From a virus, in the IMG/VR virus record IMGVR_UViG_3300020203_000013, positions 1 to 64,000 of that record: DNA of 64,000 nt, one strand, 5' to 3'. Positions within the stretch are counted from its first letter, which is position 1. Each line of letters begins with the position of its first letter. Made by a program: the position numbers and the translations under genes. Below are positions 48,571-57,743 of the stretch, in pieces. The notes beneath the pieces were generated by a model. That model was not told where the DNA came from, searched no databases, and saw only the letters and a program-made list of their open reading frames with translations.

Positions 48571-49200
48571 TTATTCTACCTTGTATACAGGTAGTGACAT
48601 AATTTTACACTTCAATCTGACTTCAATAGATTCTTTAAGCTGTCCACTTATTAACTTCATTAAATCAAGTAAAGTATTTGGTCTCCTAGACGCATCGAAT
48701 TTAGAATCTGAATCCTCTAGACTAACTGCTGCATTTATATAGTTTTGTAATTTTTTGCTCATCAAAATGTAGGCAGTAGCTAATAGTAGTAACTCGGGGC
48801 CTAAATCAGTAAAAGTTAAACTGCACTGAGATGTTAAGTAAGTTAATGCAGAAGAGTCGTAGGTGTCTAGTATCTCTAAATCAGAGTTATCAAAGTGATC
48901 ATAGATGATTACTAAGCTGGAGTTGAGTCCAATAGTTCCAGGTTGGAATCTTATGTACTTATACCCCATTACTTGTGCTCCAGGAGATCCACTAATCTCT
49001 ACCCCATCGACATATATTTCTTTAGGATAGCCTTTTGGCTCTTGGAGAGCGTATATAGTCCCACTGGCTGTTAAATTTCCACAGGCAGTTGCATTATCAA
49101 ACGAGTCTATAAATATCTCTTTAGTATCAGATATTAACTGTCTTATACGGAATATTATTTCTTGTTCCTGAACCTGAAAGATTGCTTCTGGTATATACAT
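48571..49200 (-). CDS. Putative head completion/neck protein, 209 aa
   Basis: The N-terminal helix (VQEQEIIFRIRQLISDTKEIF), a beta-rich middle with EIYVDGVEISG and YKYIRFQPG, and a helical C-terminus (ELLLLATAYILMSKKLQNYI) together resemble adaptor proteins bound beneath the portal, which typically combine helical bundles with a small beta domain. Position supports this. Confidence 0.55.
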   Translation of the reverse strand: MYIPEAIFQVQEQEIIFRIRQLISDTKEIFIDSFDNATACGNLTASGTIYALQEPKGYPKEIYVDGVEISGSPGAQVMGYKYIRFQPGTIGLNSSLVIIYDHFDNSDLEILDTYDSSALTYLTSQCSLTFTDLGPELLLLATAYILMSKKLQNYINAAVSLEDSDSKFDASRRPNTLLDLMKLISGQLKESIEVRLKCKIMSLPVYKVE

Positions 49201-49207
49201 ATATATA

Positions 49208-49645
49208 TTAAAGACCCAATACTCCTTTAAAATCTGTTGCTATTGCACCTGCGCCTGCTAAAGCTCCCGTAAGTACTAGAGCTATTACTTTTATTATAAA
49301 CATCACGTTATTATCTACTTTTGAATTAAAGCTATTTAGTTGTGCTTGCATCTCTGTTTGTTTCTCTGCTGATTCGTCTTTTGCATCTCTAAAATCTGTT
49401 TTGAAGTCTTCAAGATTTTCTTGAACAAATTTAATACTGTATTTGAGTCCGTCTAGCTGATCTTGCATTCTTGCCCTGTCATATTTTGACTCTAACACAC
49501 TCTCTCTGGCTTGGTCATTTCTATTACTAGATTCTGTTAGAAGCTGGTGAGTGAGGGATCTCTGCTCAGTTACTATATCCGAAAGATGAATAATCTGTTC
49601 TTCTACTCTAGCTAATGATACTTTAAGATCGTCAGATTCGGCCAT
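49208..49645 (-). CDS. Coiled-coil protein with C-terminal membrane helix, 145 aa
   Basis: A long coiled coil (about 5-105) precedes a hydrophobic helix (MFIIKVIALVLTGALAGAGAI, about 114-135). This resembles XhlA-type haemolysin/holin accessory proteins in general plan. It is the fifth small membrane protein within 5 kb of structural genes. Role in lysis or in membrane contact is possible but not shown. Confidence 0.55.
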   Translation of the reverse strand: MAESDDLKVSLARVEEQIIHLSDIVTEQRSLTHQLLTESSNRNDQARESVLESKYDRARMQDQLDGLKYSIKFVQENLEDFKTDFRDAKDESAEKQTEMQAQLNSFNSKVDNNVMFIIKVIALVLTGALAGAGAIATDFKGVLGL

Positions 49646-49682
49646 TTACAAATACCTACCTATGCCTTTTAGTTTAAACTAT

Positions 49683-50381
49683 TTAAAAGTAGTTTAAATT
49701 TGTTCTGGCCCATCCTTGAGCTGTTTTTATATATAAAAAACTGTCATCCCATCTAAACTCTCCGATAGTACCAACTGCCCCTGAAGTAGCAGGAGGTAAT
49801 CCTGGTGGTAAAACTACTGAACCACTTACGGTAAGTCTATTTTGTATAGAAACATTAACTCCATCTGACCGAAGTCCAGTATTTGGAGCATAACTTGTTC
49901 CGTTATAGTAGACGGTATCTGTAAAAATACCAGACCCAGTTATACTTCCGGTTATTCCTGAGATAGTAGATAGAAACTCATTTACAGAATCAACAGCATC
50001 TGCTATAGACCCGCTAGGGTTAATAGTGGCTGCACCATCGACATAACTTCCATCCGTAGGGAGTCCTATAATTCCAGCCCCGCCTAAACCACCTGTGATT
50101 GTTGCGGACCCTGAAGGTGCATATACTAACCACCTGTTATTTGCAGGATCACTGACCTCTAAACACAGAGTATCCTTATTTAAGATTACTATTCCAGGGG
50201 GAACATCTATTAGATTGGGTTTATCTAGTTCAGGAAACTCTTGAATTAAACCAATAGACTCTTTAGATGTTCCAGTTTGAGCATAAGCGAATCCTCGATC
50301 TGAAAATTTAACGTCTGAGGTTTGTTTTACTGAAGATTTTCTTTTTTTTCTAGTAGTATTGTTAGGACTTTGTTCTGACAT
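49683..50381 (-). CDS. Putative fibre-like structural protein, 232 aa
   Basis: A Lys/Arg-rich N-terminus is followed by Ser/Gly/Thr-rich beta repeats. The C-terminus GEFRWDDSFLYIKTAQGW corresponds to the C-terminal cap of the tail fibre (GEARWSDDYVYICVG). It is the first gene after the capsid terminator and its own promoter. A head fibre, whisker or neck appendage is likely. Confidence 0.6.
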   Translation of the reverse strand: MSEQSPNNTTRKKRKSSVKQTSDVKFSDRGFAYAQTGTSKESIGLIQEFPELDKPNLIDVPPGIVILNKDTLCLEVSDPANNRWLVYAPSGSATITGGLGGAGIIGLPTDGSYVDGAATINPSGSIADAVDSVNEFLSTISGITGSITGSGIFTDTVYYNGTSYAPNTGLRSDGVNVSIQNRLTVSGSVVLPPGLPPATSGAVGTIGEFRWDDSFLYIKTAQGWARTNLNYF

Positions 50382-50407
50382 TAATCTAAGGCCTTTTCGT
50401 TGTTTAA

Positions 50408-50430
50408 TAGTTCATAGTATCTATAGTATA
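50408..50430 (-). promoter_or_regulatory. Two tandem copies of the phage promoter motif
   Basis: Minus strand: AATATACTATAGATACTATGAAC, with TACTAT hexamers at 50423-50428 and 50414-50419, 42 and 33 bases before the ATG at 50381. It lies 32 bases after the major capsid terminator. Confidence 0.6.
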
Positions 50431-50461
50431 TTCAGTCTTTTTTGATTACCCAAAGTCTAAT

Positions 50462-50488
50462 AAAAAAGCCCCGACAAGCGGGGCTTTT
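50462..50488 (-). terminator. Strong intrinsic terminator after the major capsid gene
   Basis: AAAGCCCCG-CTTGT-CGGGGCTTT followed by T-rich sequence on the minus strand; a GC-rich stem with symmetrical A/T flanks that may also work in the other direction. Confidence 0.95.
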
Positions 50489-50513
50489 AAATAACTTAGT
50501 AAACTAAATTATA

Positions 50514-51593
50514 TTATAGTGAGCGGTCGATAATACCCATAACGATCATTCGTGTATCAAGTACTGCCATTCCAATTTCTTCCCAACCATAGAAACCTTG
50601 TTTCTGTGATCTGTGAAGAGCTGGATCTTCAAACAATTCTAAGTCAGCTCTAATAGGCATAACAAGTGAGTCATTAGCTGTTAGATCAAAACCATAGATT
50701 TGTGTTTCTCCTGCTGTAGTTACAAACCCGTCTGAATTTACTACGTTAGCATTACTAGGTGTATAGTCGTTGAACGATCCACCTGTTCCTACTTTGAATA
50801 GACCGAACTGAGATGAGTTCGAGTTGATGTTGTACTTTCCAGCTGCACCTAGATTGTGCAATGGATGAAGTTTAACACCATAGATTTCAGAAGTTCCACC
50901 ACTTACATAGATTTCTCTACGTGTGACGTTATCTACTTGGGATTCTCCCCACTCTCTTACATCAGCTAGATCTTCTGGTGATAAATAAACATCAGTCAGA
51001 GTTCTTCGTTGACGTTCCATCTTAACAATCATTTGATTAAGGAGTTCTTTACTGAAAAATCCAGCAGAAGGACCACCATTAATTTCTACGATTGGAGCTG
51101 GACGTGGGCCCAAAAGGGCTTTACCCGCAAATGCAGAAGTAGCCGCTGGAGCCAAAAGTCTCCAAGCTGATTCTTCTTCATAGTCAATGATCGCACGAGC
51201 AGCGTTTCTCATAGCTCTCTGTGCAATATCGATTCTTCCGTCTCTTGCATACTGCAAAGACCAGTCAAATGCTGTTCCGATTTTAAATGTCGGTACAAAC
51301 ACTTCTTCACCTGGAGCTTCGATGTAGTTCTGAGGAACTTGACCTAGCTTAGGTAGAATAAATACTGGAGCTTCAAAGTCATCTGCAATTGGATAAGAAG
51401 CTTGAGCACCAGGCTCAAGGTTCTGAGTTGCAAACAACTGTCTTGCAACAGATTGATCACGTACTTTCTGTAGGATAGGTACAGTGATTGCTTGTGCAAC
51501 CGCTTTTTGTACTTCGGGTGACTGAACGGCACCTTCGGAAGCAGTTGCTTTTAGGAGTTCTTTTAACTCTTCTTTAATAACTATTTCATTCAT
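50514..51593 (-). CDS. Major capsid protein (HK97 fold)
   Basis: The frame extends to 51692, but the ATG at 51593 is chosen because GGAGGCG precedes it and the extra 33 residues overlap another gene. The 359-residue product has a helical N-terminus rich in Glu/Ala, then IADDFEAPVFILPKLG and VPTFKIGTAFDWSL, and a long spine helix region (RIDIAQRAMRNAARAIIDYEEESAW), as in HK97-type shells. It is followed by the strongest terminator in the window, as expected for a highly expressed protein. GroES encoded at 8447 may help to fold it. Confidence 0.85.
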   Translation of the reverse strand: MNEIVIKEELKELLKATASEGAVQSPEVQKAVAQAITVPILQKVRDQSVARQLFATQNLEPGAQASYPIADDFEAPVFILPKLGQVPQNYIEAPGEEVFVPTFKIGTAFDWSLQYARDGRIDIAQRAMRNAARAIIDYEEESAWRLLAPAATSAFAGKALLGPRPAPIVEINGGPSAGFFSKELLNQMIVKMERQRRTLTDVYLSPEDLADVREWGESQVDNVTRREIYVSGGTSEIYGVKLHPLHNLGAAGKYNINSNSSQFGLFKVGTGGSFNDYTPSNANVVNSDGFVTTAGETQIYGFDLTANDSLVMPIRADLELFEDPALHRSQKQGFYGWEEIGMAVLDTRMIVMGIIDRSL

Positions 51594-51613
51594 ATTAATA
51601 TATCGCCTCCGTA

Positions 51614-52099
51614 TTATAGTGCCAACTTGATAACTAGATTCTCGCCTGCTGCTGCTTGTGCCGCACTCAAAGAATTTTGAGCAATGGCGCAAACTTTAGG
51701 TACTCCACCTTCAAGAGCGCCTGAAGCAGATACGTTAGTAAGTCTGCCTTGAGTTGCACTTGCATAAAGTGGGGCACCGGCTGCTAGCGAACCTGATACC
51801 AAATAGTGTGTTGTTTCAAAAATTCCACCGGATTGGAAACATAAAACTGGGTCACCTACGTGAGCGTCAGAGTTTCCGATCTCTCCTGGAAATTGAAAGT
51901 TTTGTGGAAGACCTGCGGCTTGTGCCTTAACTCTCTGAGCAAGTAGAGCATAAGGTGCTCCACCTGAGATGCTAGTAATAGCAGCTAATTTATTTTCTCC
52001 TGAAAGTCTTACGATAGCACCTGCCTCGGCAGTTCCACTGTTCTCGTCATGACGACAGAGAGCATTTTCTTGTACGATGTGTCTTGGGGTTAAAGCCAT
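51614..52099 (-). CDS. Putative capsid decoration protein, 161 aa
   Basis: An Ala/Gly-rich beta protein (GAIVRLSGENKLAAITSISG; VGDPVLCFQSGG) located between scaffold and major capsid genes, where decoration proteins of the lambda gpD or similar type are encoded. One or more beta-tulip-like segments are plausible. It starts six bases after the scaffold gene stop. Confidence 0.6.
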   Translation of the reverse strand: MALTPRHIVQENALCRHDENSGTAEAGAIVRLSGENKLAAITSISGGAPYALLAQRVKAQAAGLPQNFQFPGEIGNSDAHVGDPVLCFQSGGIFETTHYLVSGSLAAGAPLYASATQGRLTNVSASGALEGGVPKVCAIAQNSLSAAQAAAGENLVIKLAL

Positions 52100-52105
52100 A
52101 GCTTA

Positions 52106-52846
52106 TTATAACCATCCTTTATTTTTGCTATCTTGTTTTAATTCGGCAGACATAATCTTTTTAAAACCCTCGGTCATGCGTAGAACGTCTGACTTTGAGT
52201 TTACGGTAGATGCTGCCTCTTTAGAAGACATTTCTGTCTTCTCTTCTGTCTCAGCAGCCGCTGGTTTAGCTAAACTTTCTAGTACTTTTGATACTAGATT
52301 ATCTTCGCTAACAGATATACTCTCTGATGCTACAACTTCTTCTGCCTTAACTGCATCTGTAGCTTCTACGTTCTCTTGAACTACTTCTACTGGTTTAGTA
52401 AAAGAATTGACTGTTTGAATTTTTACATCAAGTAAATCTTCTAAGTAGGAAGTAAAATCTTCCTCAGTCATAGCTCTTACCTTTTCAGCTTGTTTAATTC
52501 GAGAACTTTCTTCTGTCTTAAGAAGGCCTTCGCCCTCTAGTTTAGAAATTCTTTCTCTCAGCATTGCTTCTTCTTTCATCTGATTAATCTCAGATTGTGC
52601 TAACTCACGTGCTTTTTCGGCATCTGCAAGTTTGGTGTTCAAAGACTCATTCTCTGAACGAAGTGCTGCTAGTTCCTCTTGAAAGGCTTTTTCCTGCTCA
52701 AGTGCTACAGTATGTAGATCTTCAACTTCAGCAGCGCGATCTAGGATTGCGGCCTTTAGTTGTTCAACTTGTGCTGCGGTTTCACTAAGGTTATCCTTAG
52801 TCATGCCCTCAGGGGTAATCTTATCTTCGTTATTAGTTTCACTCAT
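52106..52846 (-). CDS. Putative capsid scaffold protein, 246 aa
   Basis: Acidic and rich in Glu, Ala, Lys and Ser with a long coiled coil (about 18-115), no cysteine, and a basic C-terminus (KKIMSAELKQDSKNKGW). This is the usual look of a scaffold protein that directs capsid assembly and is then removed or cut. It precedes the decoration and capsid genes. AGGAGG lies before the ATG. Confidence 0.75.
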   Translation of the reverse strand: MSETNNEDKITPEGMTKDNLSETAAQVEQLKAAILDRAAEVEDLHTVALEQEKAFQEELAALRSENESLNTKLADAEKARELAQSEINQMKEEAMLRERISKLEGEGLLKTEESSRIKQAEKVRAMTEEDFTSYLEDLLDVKIQTVNSFTKPVEVVQENVEATDAVKAEEVVASESISVSEDNLVSKVLESLAKPAAAETEEKTEMSSKEAASTVNSKSDVLRMTEGFKKIMSAELKQDSKNKGWL

Positions 52847-52883
52847 TAAAAGAAACCTCCTAGTCGTCTATCGCAAAAAGTAT

Positions 52884-53207
52884 TTATAAATACTGACCGT
52901 ATTTAGTCTTAAATCCCATAGTACATATTTTAAATTTATCAGCATGGGATAGTATTTTATAGAATGCTTCCTTTTTTTCGTCTTCTGAGCAGGAGGCAAC
53001 ATTTCCAAAATGGTTTAATGCTGATAGAATCTGTCTGTCACTTTCTAGAGGTAGTTTCCTCAGTCTGGCAAAGGCATAGGTTTGATTTGGGCTTAAGTTC
53101 TTACTTTTATTGGGCTTATTAGGTTTATTAGATTTAAAGCCTGTTAGCTTACTCTGCATTACTTGGTCTTGTAATTCAATAGGAAATAGGTCAAAAAGTT
53201 TGGTCAT
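52884..53207 (-). CDS. Small protein carrying one copy of the head-protein C-terminal repeat, 107 aa
   Basis: Residues about 48-99 (LRKLPLESDRQILSALNHF, then EAFYKILSHADKFKI) match a unit that occurs twice at the C-terminus of the protein encoded just upstream. The unit resembles the DUF6582-type domain found in phage head proteins. The N-terminal 40 residues are Lys/Asn/Pro-rich. Probably arose by duplication and could bind the same partner in the head. Confidence 0.65.
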   Translation of the reverse strand: MTKLFDLFPIELQDQVMQSKLTGFKSNKPNKPNKSKNLSPNQTYAFARLRKLPLESDRQILSALNHFGNVASCSEDEKKEAFYKILSHADKFKICTMGFKTKYGQYL

Positions 53208-53219
53208 TTTTAGGAATCT

Positions 53220-55328
53220 TTAATTGGAGGGTCTAGCTTTAGTCCTGAACGAGCTGGTATCGATATGGAATTTACCTGCTGCCCTGAGAATGCTTGCTAT
53301 CAAGTGGGCCTTCTCGTGATCTGTAATTTCGGATTTTAGAAAAGAGTATCTACTCATTGCAGCTAATACTTGTTCTTTGCTGTTTAAAGGGAACTGCTTT
53401 AACCTAGGTATTCCGTAATCTTCGGAAAACTCTAATCCAGGTTTAATGGAGAATCCTAAAGACTTTCCTTGCTTTTCGAAGTCCTCTGTGGAGACTCCTA
53501 GGCTATCAGATGCCAGTAAGATGTTCTTGTAGAGTTCCTTTTGTTCTTTAATTTTTAGAGTCTTAGTAGCTCCAACAAACATCTGCATAGTAGAAGCTAC
53601 TGACTCTTTAGAGTGGATTGGAAATTTTCTAGATTCTGGTAATCCAAAGTCTTTATTTGATAGAGATTTCCTAGCTTCAAAGCTAATTGAAGCTACTTGT
53701 ATAGGAAACTGTTTAGCAGGATCAGTAATAACTAATCCTTTTTTAGATTTAAATAATACACCTTGAGGTATAAACTCACTATCTGTGATTAAAACTCCTG
53801 GAGTATTTAAATCATCCTTAATCTTATTAGCTGCTGGACCTTGTTTTATTTTAGAAGGTAAGGGTTGAGAATCAACGCTTGGCTTGTTGTTTAATATTTG
53901 TTGTTCTGTGTCAGTACTTGGTAACTCATCTGAGCTTAATAGTTCTGTATCTCTTAAGTCTACTCTAGGGTTATAAGGTGCCGGACGAATTGCATTTCCA
54001 TGAAGATTATCATCTTTAACTAGTCTGGAGTATTTATTCCTTAAACATGAGGAGTCATGTGCATCAGCGCCCAAAACTGGGCAAGACTTGTTAAATAGTT
54101 TACACCAATGTGTAGCAACTATCCTTCCAGGATTTGGATTATTAGGGTACTGTGTTACATATTTTTCAAAGCTTATACATATTCCAGCTGACTGCTCTGC
54201 TGGTCCGTATTTAGCGGCTAGGAATGATTTTTCTTTATTAGCTAATCCAAAAGAGTGAACCTCTAATACATCGCCTTTATCGTCTGTTGAGTAGAGCACA
54301 GCATCACTAGATTGGTTAATTGGAGTAATTGATTTAGGTGTGAAAATGCTATTCGCTGCTACAATTAGGAACTTAGAACTCTTATTTTGTGCGGAGAGTT
54401 TTATTGCTTCCTTGGAGACCGTGTTATAGTTAGAGTCAAAAACACCATCTACTAACTTCGATTCTCCTGACTCGGAAACTTCTAGTAGGTAATAACCTGC
54501 TGCTTCAATCTGAACTACTTCATTTTTAATTGGGTTTGGAATTTGAGTAAAGCCTTCTGGATTCTCTGTTACACTGGCAGTTGCTTGGTCTAACGATTCC
54601 ATTGTTTTTTCTAGATTCATGGAAGCAGCTTCGACAATGATTGATCTTTCGTTAGCTGGATTTTTTACAATCCCTACGCCACAGAATCTAATATCTTTTA
54701 ATACTCTTGACACTTGGCTTGTTCCTATGGATTTTCCCGATAGAACTAAGCTTAAGTCTGTTTCCTCAGCTTTGCTAAGTTTTACTAATTTTTTAGCTAC
54801 CAGTTGTTTTGGAATTACTACACTTCCTATTTTAAGATCATAGTCCTCATAGTAGCACTCCATTGAAACTTTCCATTCGCCTTTTTCAATTTCGGCGGCT
54901 AGGTCTGGAAATCGGTCTTTATAAATAACAGACACAATTCCTATGTCCATACTCATATCGTCTAGTGTTTTTGCTACTTCTGAGGCATTTTCAGAATTCG
55001 ATAGCTCTTTATATAAATCTTCATCGTCTATGACATTACCTGACCAGTCCATATACATGGCTGAAGCTATGTGTCCGATAATTTCTTGTTCTTTATGTTC
55101 TAGGTTAACAGCTTTTTGAGATATACTATCTCTAGCTTTAATTAACTCTGACCCTATAAACGTGGCCCCGTTTTTATTAGTCCCTGTTGATACTAAAATA
55201 GCAGACATGAATAAAAGATCTGCTTGATCATTTTCCGGTAGGGATAGTTTACTAGCCATTGCCTTGGCTTGTGCAGGCTTAAGCCTTCTTAGAACTAATG
55301 GGGCTTCTAGTAATATCTTATGTTTCAT
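53220..55328 (-). CDS. Putative prohead protease with extended C-terminus, 702 aa
   Basis: The first 250 residues fit a capsid maturation protease: NKNGATFIGSEL, then NLEHKEQEIIGHI with His78, and KVSMECYY with Ser155, possible catalytic residues, and GVGIVKNPANERSI. The middle is disordered with a cysteine group (THWCKLFNKSCPVLGADAH). The last 140 residues contain two copies of a roughly 52-residue repeat (KFPIHSKESVASTMQ; QFPLNSKEQVLAAMS). At 702 residues it is far longer than a plain protease; it may be a fused core protein. It overlaps the upstream gene as TAATG. Confidence 0.7.
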   Translation of the reverse strand: MKHKILLEAPLVLRRLKPAQAKAMASKLSLPENDQADLLFMSAILVSTGTNKNGATFIGSELIKARDSISQKAVNLEHKEQEIIGHIASAMYMDWSGNVIDDEDLYKELSNSENASEVAKTLDDMSMDIGIVSVIYKDRFPDLAAEIEKGEWKVSMECYYEDYDLKIGSVVIPKQLVAKKLVKLSKAEETDLSLVLSGKSIGTSQVSRVLKDIRFCGVGIVKNPANERSIIVEAASMNLEKTMESLDQATASVTENPEGFTQIPNPIKNEVVQIEAAGYYLLEVSESGESKLVDGVFDSNYNTVSKEAIKLSAQNKSSKFLIVAANSIFTPKSITPINQSSDAVLYSTDDKGDVLEVHSFGLANKEKSFLAAKYGPAEQSAGICISFEKYVTQYPNNPNPGRIVATHWCKLFNKSCPVLGADAHDSSCLRNKYSRLVKDDNLHGNAIRPAPYNPRVDLRDTELLSSDELPSTDTEQQILNNKPSVDSQPLPSKIKQGPAANKIKDDLNTPGVLITDSEFIPQGVLFKSKKGLVITDPAKQFPIQVASISFEARKSLSNKDFGLPESRKFPIHSKESVASTMQMFVGATKTLKIKEQKELYKNILLASDSLGVSTEDFEKQGKSLGFSIKPGLEFSEDYGIPRLKQFPLNSKEQVLAAMSRYSFLKSEITDHEKAHLIASILRAAGKFHIDTSSFRTKARPSN

Positions 55329-55603
55329 TATTTACTTGCTTTAGCTTTATCTATACTAGCAAATACTTGAACTTTTATATCTTCTATAACTTGATACATT
55401 TTATCTAAGTCCCTGTATGCTTGGGCTATTTCATTATTTATACTCATTTGGTGCTCTAAAAGCATATTAATTGAATCACTTCCGAGTGGTGGCAAATATA
55501 CTCGATCCATATCATTGGCGAGCGCAGCGGCAACGGAGTTAAATATTACATGCATTGCCTGCAACTGTTGGTTTAATTTATAGATTTCATCACTCAGAGC
55601 CAT
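55328..55603 (-). CDS. Hypothetical helical protein, 91 aa
   Basis: Almost entirely helical with heptad-like spacing at both ends (DEIYKLNQQLQAMHVIF; AQAYRDLDKMYQVIEDIKVQV). It lies between portal and protease genes. It may be a small internal head or portal-associated protein. No family recognised. Confidence 0.55.
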   Translation of the reverse strand: MALSDEIYKLNQQLQAMHVIFNSVAAALANDMDRVYLPPLGSDSINMLLEHQMSINNEIAQAYRDLDKMYQVIEDIKVQVFASIDKAKASK

Positions 55604-55625
55604 ATAACTTAAATAAAGTACAATA

Positions 55626-57743
55626 CTAATCTAAAATCTCATCTAAAGTCGATTTAGAGATATCTACTTCTGTTCCTTCTTCTATTGTACTTTTGTCTGC
55701 TTTTATAGACAATCTTTCTTTTAATTCTGTTAGGGAGACTGGATCTAGAGATCTTAAGATGTCAATTAACTCGTCTACTCCAAGGCTAGCCTTACTAGGC
55801 GCTTTAACTTTAGTGGTGTCCTTCACTACCTTGACTGAATCTATTGGTTTTTGGGCTAGAGGGGGTTGTCCTACCGGCCTTCCAGAGTCTCCCGAAGGAG
55901 ATGTTGCTACTTGATTGTAAGGGCTTCCTGCTCTTAAAACGTCTTCTTGGATGAGAGGAAGTTCTTCTCTTAATCTTTGCAACTCTGTATCATAATCGAA
56001 GTCCATCTCTCTCATGTACGATTGCACCGATATTGCCTTTCTATCTAGCATCTGCATAAAGGAGGCACGAGTAACTGCGTCACTGTCTGTACTAATCACT
56101 GATTCTTTCCATCTTACGACTGGATAAGAGTTAAATCCTGCCAGCTTAGCAAGCTCTCTGTACTGACTGTAAACCCAATCTTCTACTTTAATTCTTGCTG
56201 CTGTTATTTCACTCTTTAAGCTTTTAGTAACTAATACCCCGCCATCTCCAGATAAACCCTTGCCGTCAATTAAGACCCTAGAAAACCCTAGAGAGTTTGT
56301 AATTTCATCATCTACTGGCTCGTACTTAGCTTTACCTAGTATTTCTCCAACATCTCCAGCTGAAGTTATCTTTTCAATCTTAAGAGTGTCGTTCCAAACT
56401 ACTGTAAACGCTTTTTGAGGGGTGTTAAAAGCTTCAGCTAAATCTGCTAATACCTTTTCATCCTGAATAGGTCTCTCCGCGTCTCCGACAGTTACTTTTA
56501 AAATATAATTGGTAATGCCATCAATAGTGGCATAATCTGCTTTCTTAAGCTCATCCCTATAATCAAAAGCGTCAAACGCTCTTGAAGCTCTGGGCTTGGC
56601 ATATACATCAGAGTCTCTCTTCCTCAAAAAGATTACAGAAACTTCTTCGTCTTTAAAGGTGTACTCTTGGTTGCTCTGAGCTGCTGTTTTCATTCCAGAC
56701 GGTATATTAGTTAAAGAATCTTTTACTGACTTAGATACTTTACTAGGATCTGATTTAATCTTCTCTAATATCTTTTTAAGAGGTAGGAGGCCTTTTTTAG
56801 TTATGGTAAGGCTTGTTCCACCAAAAAATCCTGAGGAATCTAACCTAATCTCTTCAGGAGGCAGTAGCGTATAGGCTATAGGATAGCCACCTGCTGCGGC
56901 AGTTTCAGAGGTAAGAGACTTATATTTGGTAGAAAATTTACTATAGTCTAGGTCTTTCCCTAATTCGGCCCTAATTCTCTCTTTAATTAGATGGGCTAAT
57001 TGAGCTTTTTTACCCGCCTTAGTATTTGAGGGGGCTCTTCCTGGTATGGATGATATTCCATCTGGATGGGCCTCATATGGGCCTTTAGCGTTTAAGATAT
57101 AACAAACGGAGTATTTAAATAGATCATTAAAAATTTTACTAACTACTCCAGTAAATCCAGTATCACGAGTCCAAGCATCATAAAACTCTTTAACTTCCTG
57201 ATCATTGATTTCATTATAAAACCCTGTAGCTGAGAAGTTAGATAGAACATCTATTTGAGTTCCATATATTCCTGTCCTGTAATACTCTTCATTAGATCTA
57301 GTATATAATTTTAAGGCTGCAAGTTCATCTGAAGGCTTTCCTCTTAAATCTAAATAAGAACTATCTAGTGCATCTCTATACTGAGTGTTTAGTTTGGCTG
57401 TTTCAATTCCTTTAGTACTAGTCTCCACTCTAGCTTTTTCTCTAAGAGCTTCTAGTTTTTCATTTAAATTAAAAAGTTCTTTTTCAGCCTGTAGCTTACC
57501 CATCAAGGTATTGGAGTTATTAATAGGTTTAATTCTGGAGCGGAAAGTTTCTTTCTGATCTGTGGGAAAGAAGAGCGCGTCGATAGTTTCTTCACTCGTT
57601 TGAACGGTTAGCTCATACTTTCCATCTTTCGTCTTAGTAGCCTCAAGGAATTTGGCGTTACCTTTGGTAATCCGACTGTTTAGCTGATCTACTAGCTCTG
57701 GGGCTGGTCCTGCGGGCTTATTAATATCTTTTCTTCTTGCCAT
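55626..57743 (-). CDS. Portal protein, 705 aa
   Basis: It follows the large terminase, overlapping it by 23 bases, and precedes the protease and scaffold genes, the standard portal position. Features include a long helical N-terminus, SNEEYYRTGIYGTQIDVLSN and FNDLFKYSVCYILN, a PPEEIRLDSSG strand, and a C-terminal disordered acidic tail. The size fits large-phage portals. The ring-forming core is recognised by pattern, not by an exact motif. Confidence 0.8.
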   Translation of the reverse strand: MARRKDINKPAGPAPELVDQLNSRITKGNAKFLEATKTKDGKYELTVQTSEETIDALFFPTDQKETFRSRIKPINNSNTLMGKLQAEKELFNLNEKLEALREKARVETSTKGIETAKLNTQYRDALDSSYLDLRGKPSDELAALKLYTRSNEEYYRTGIYGTQIDVLSNFSATGFYNEINDQEVKEFYDAWTRDTGFTGVVSKIFNDLFKYSVCYILNAKGPYEAHPDGISSIPGRAPSNTKAGKKAQLAHLIKERIRAELGKDLDYSKFSTKYKSLTSETAAAGGYPIAYTLLPPEEIRLDSSGFFGGTSLTITKKGLLPLKKILEKIKSDPSKVSKSVKDSLTNIPSGMKTAAQSNQEYTFKDEEVSVIFLRKRDSDVYAKPRASRAFDAFDYRDELKKADYATIDGITNYILKVTVGDAERPIQDEKVLADLAEAFNTPQKAFTVVWNDTLKIEKITSAGDVGEILGKAKYEPVDDEITNSLGFSRVLIDGKGLSGDGGVLVTKSLKSEITAARIKVEDWVYSQYRELAKLAGFNSYPVVRWKESVISTDSDAVTRASFMQMLDRKAISVQSYMREMDFDYDTELQRLREELPLIQEDVLRAGSPYNQVATSPSGDSGRPVGQPPLAQKPIDSVKVVKDTTKVKAPSKASLGVDELIDILRSLDPVSLTELKERLSIKADKSTIEEGTEVDISKSTLDEILD

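Noticed and set aside
51594-51692. N-terminal extension of the major capsid protein by 33 residues
   Set aside because: It overlaps the decoration gene and reads as a Cys/Arg/Ser-rich non-conserved stretch; the ATG at 51593 has a good ribosome-binding site.
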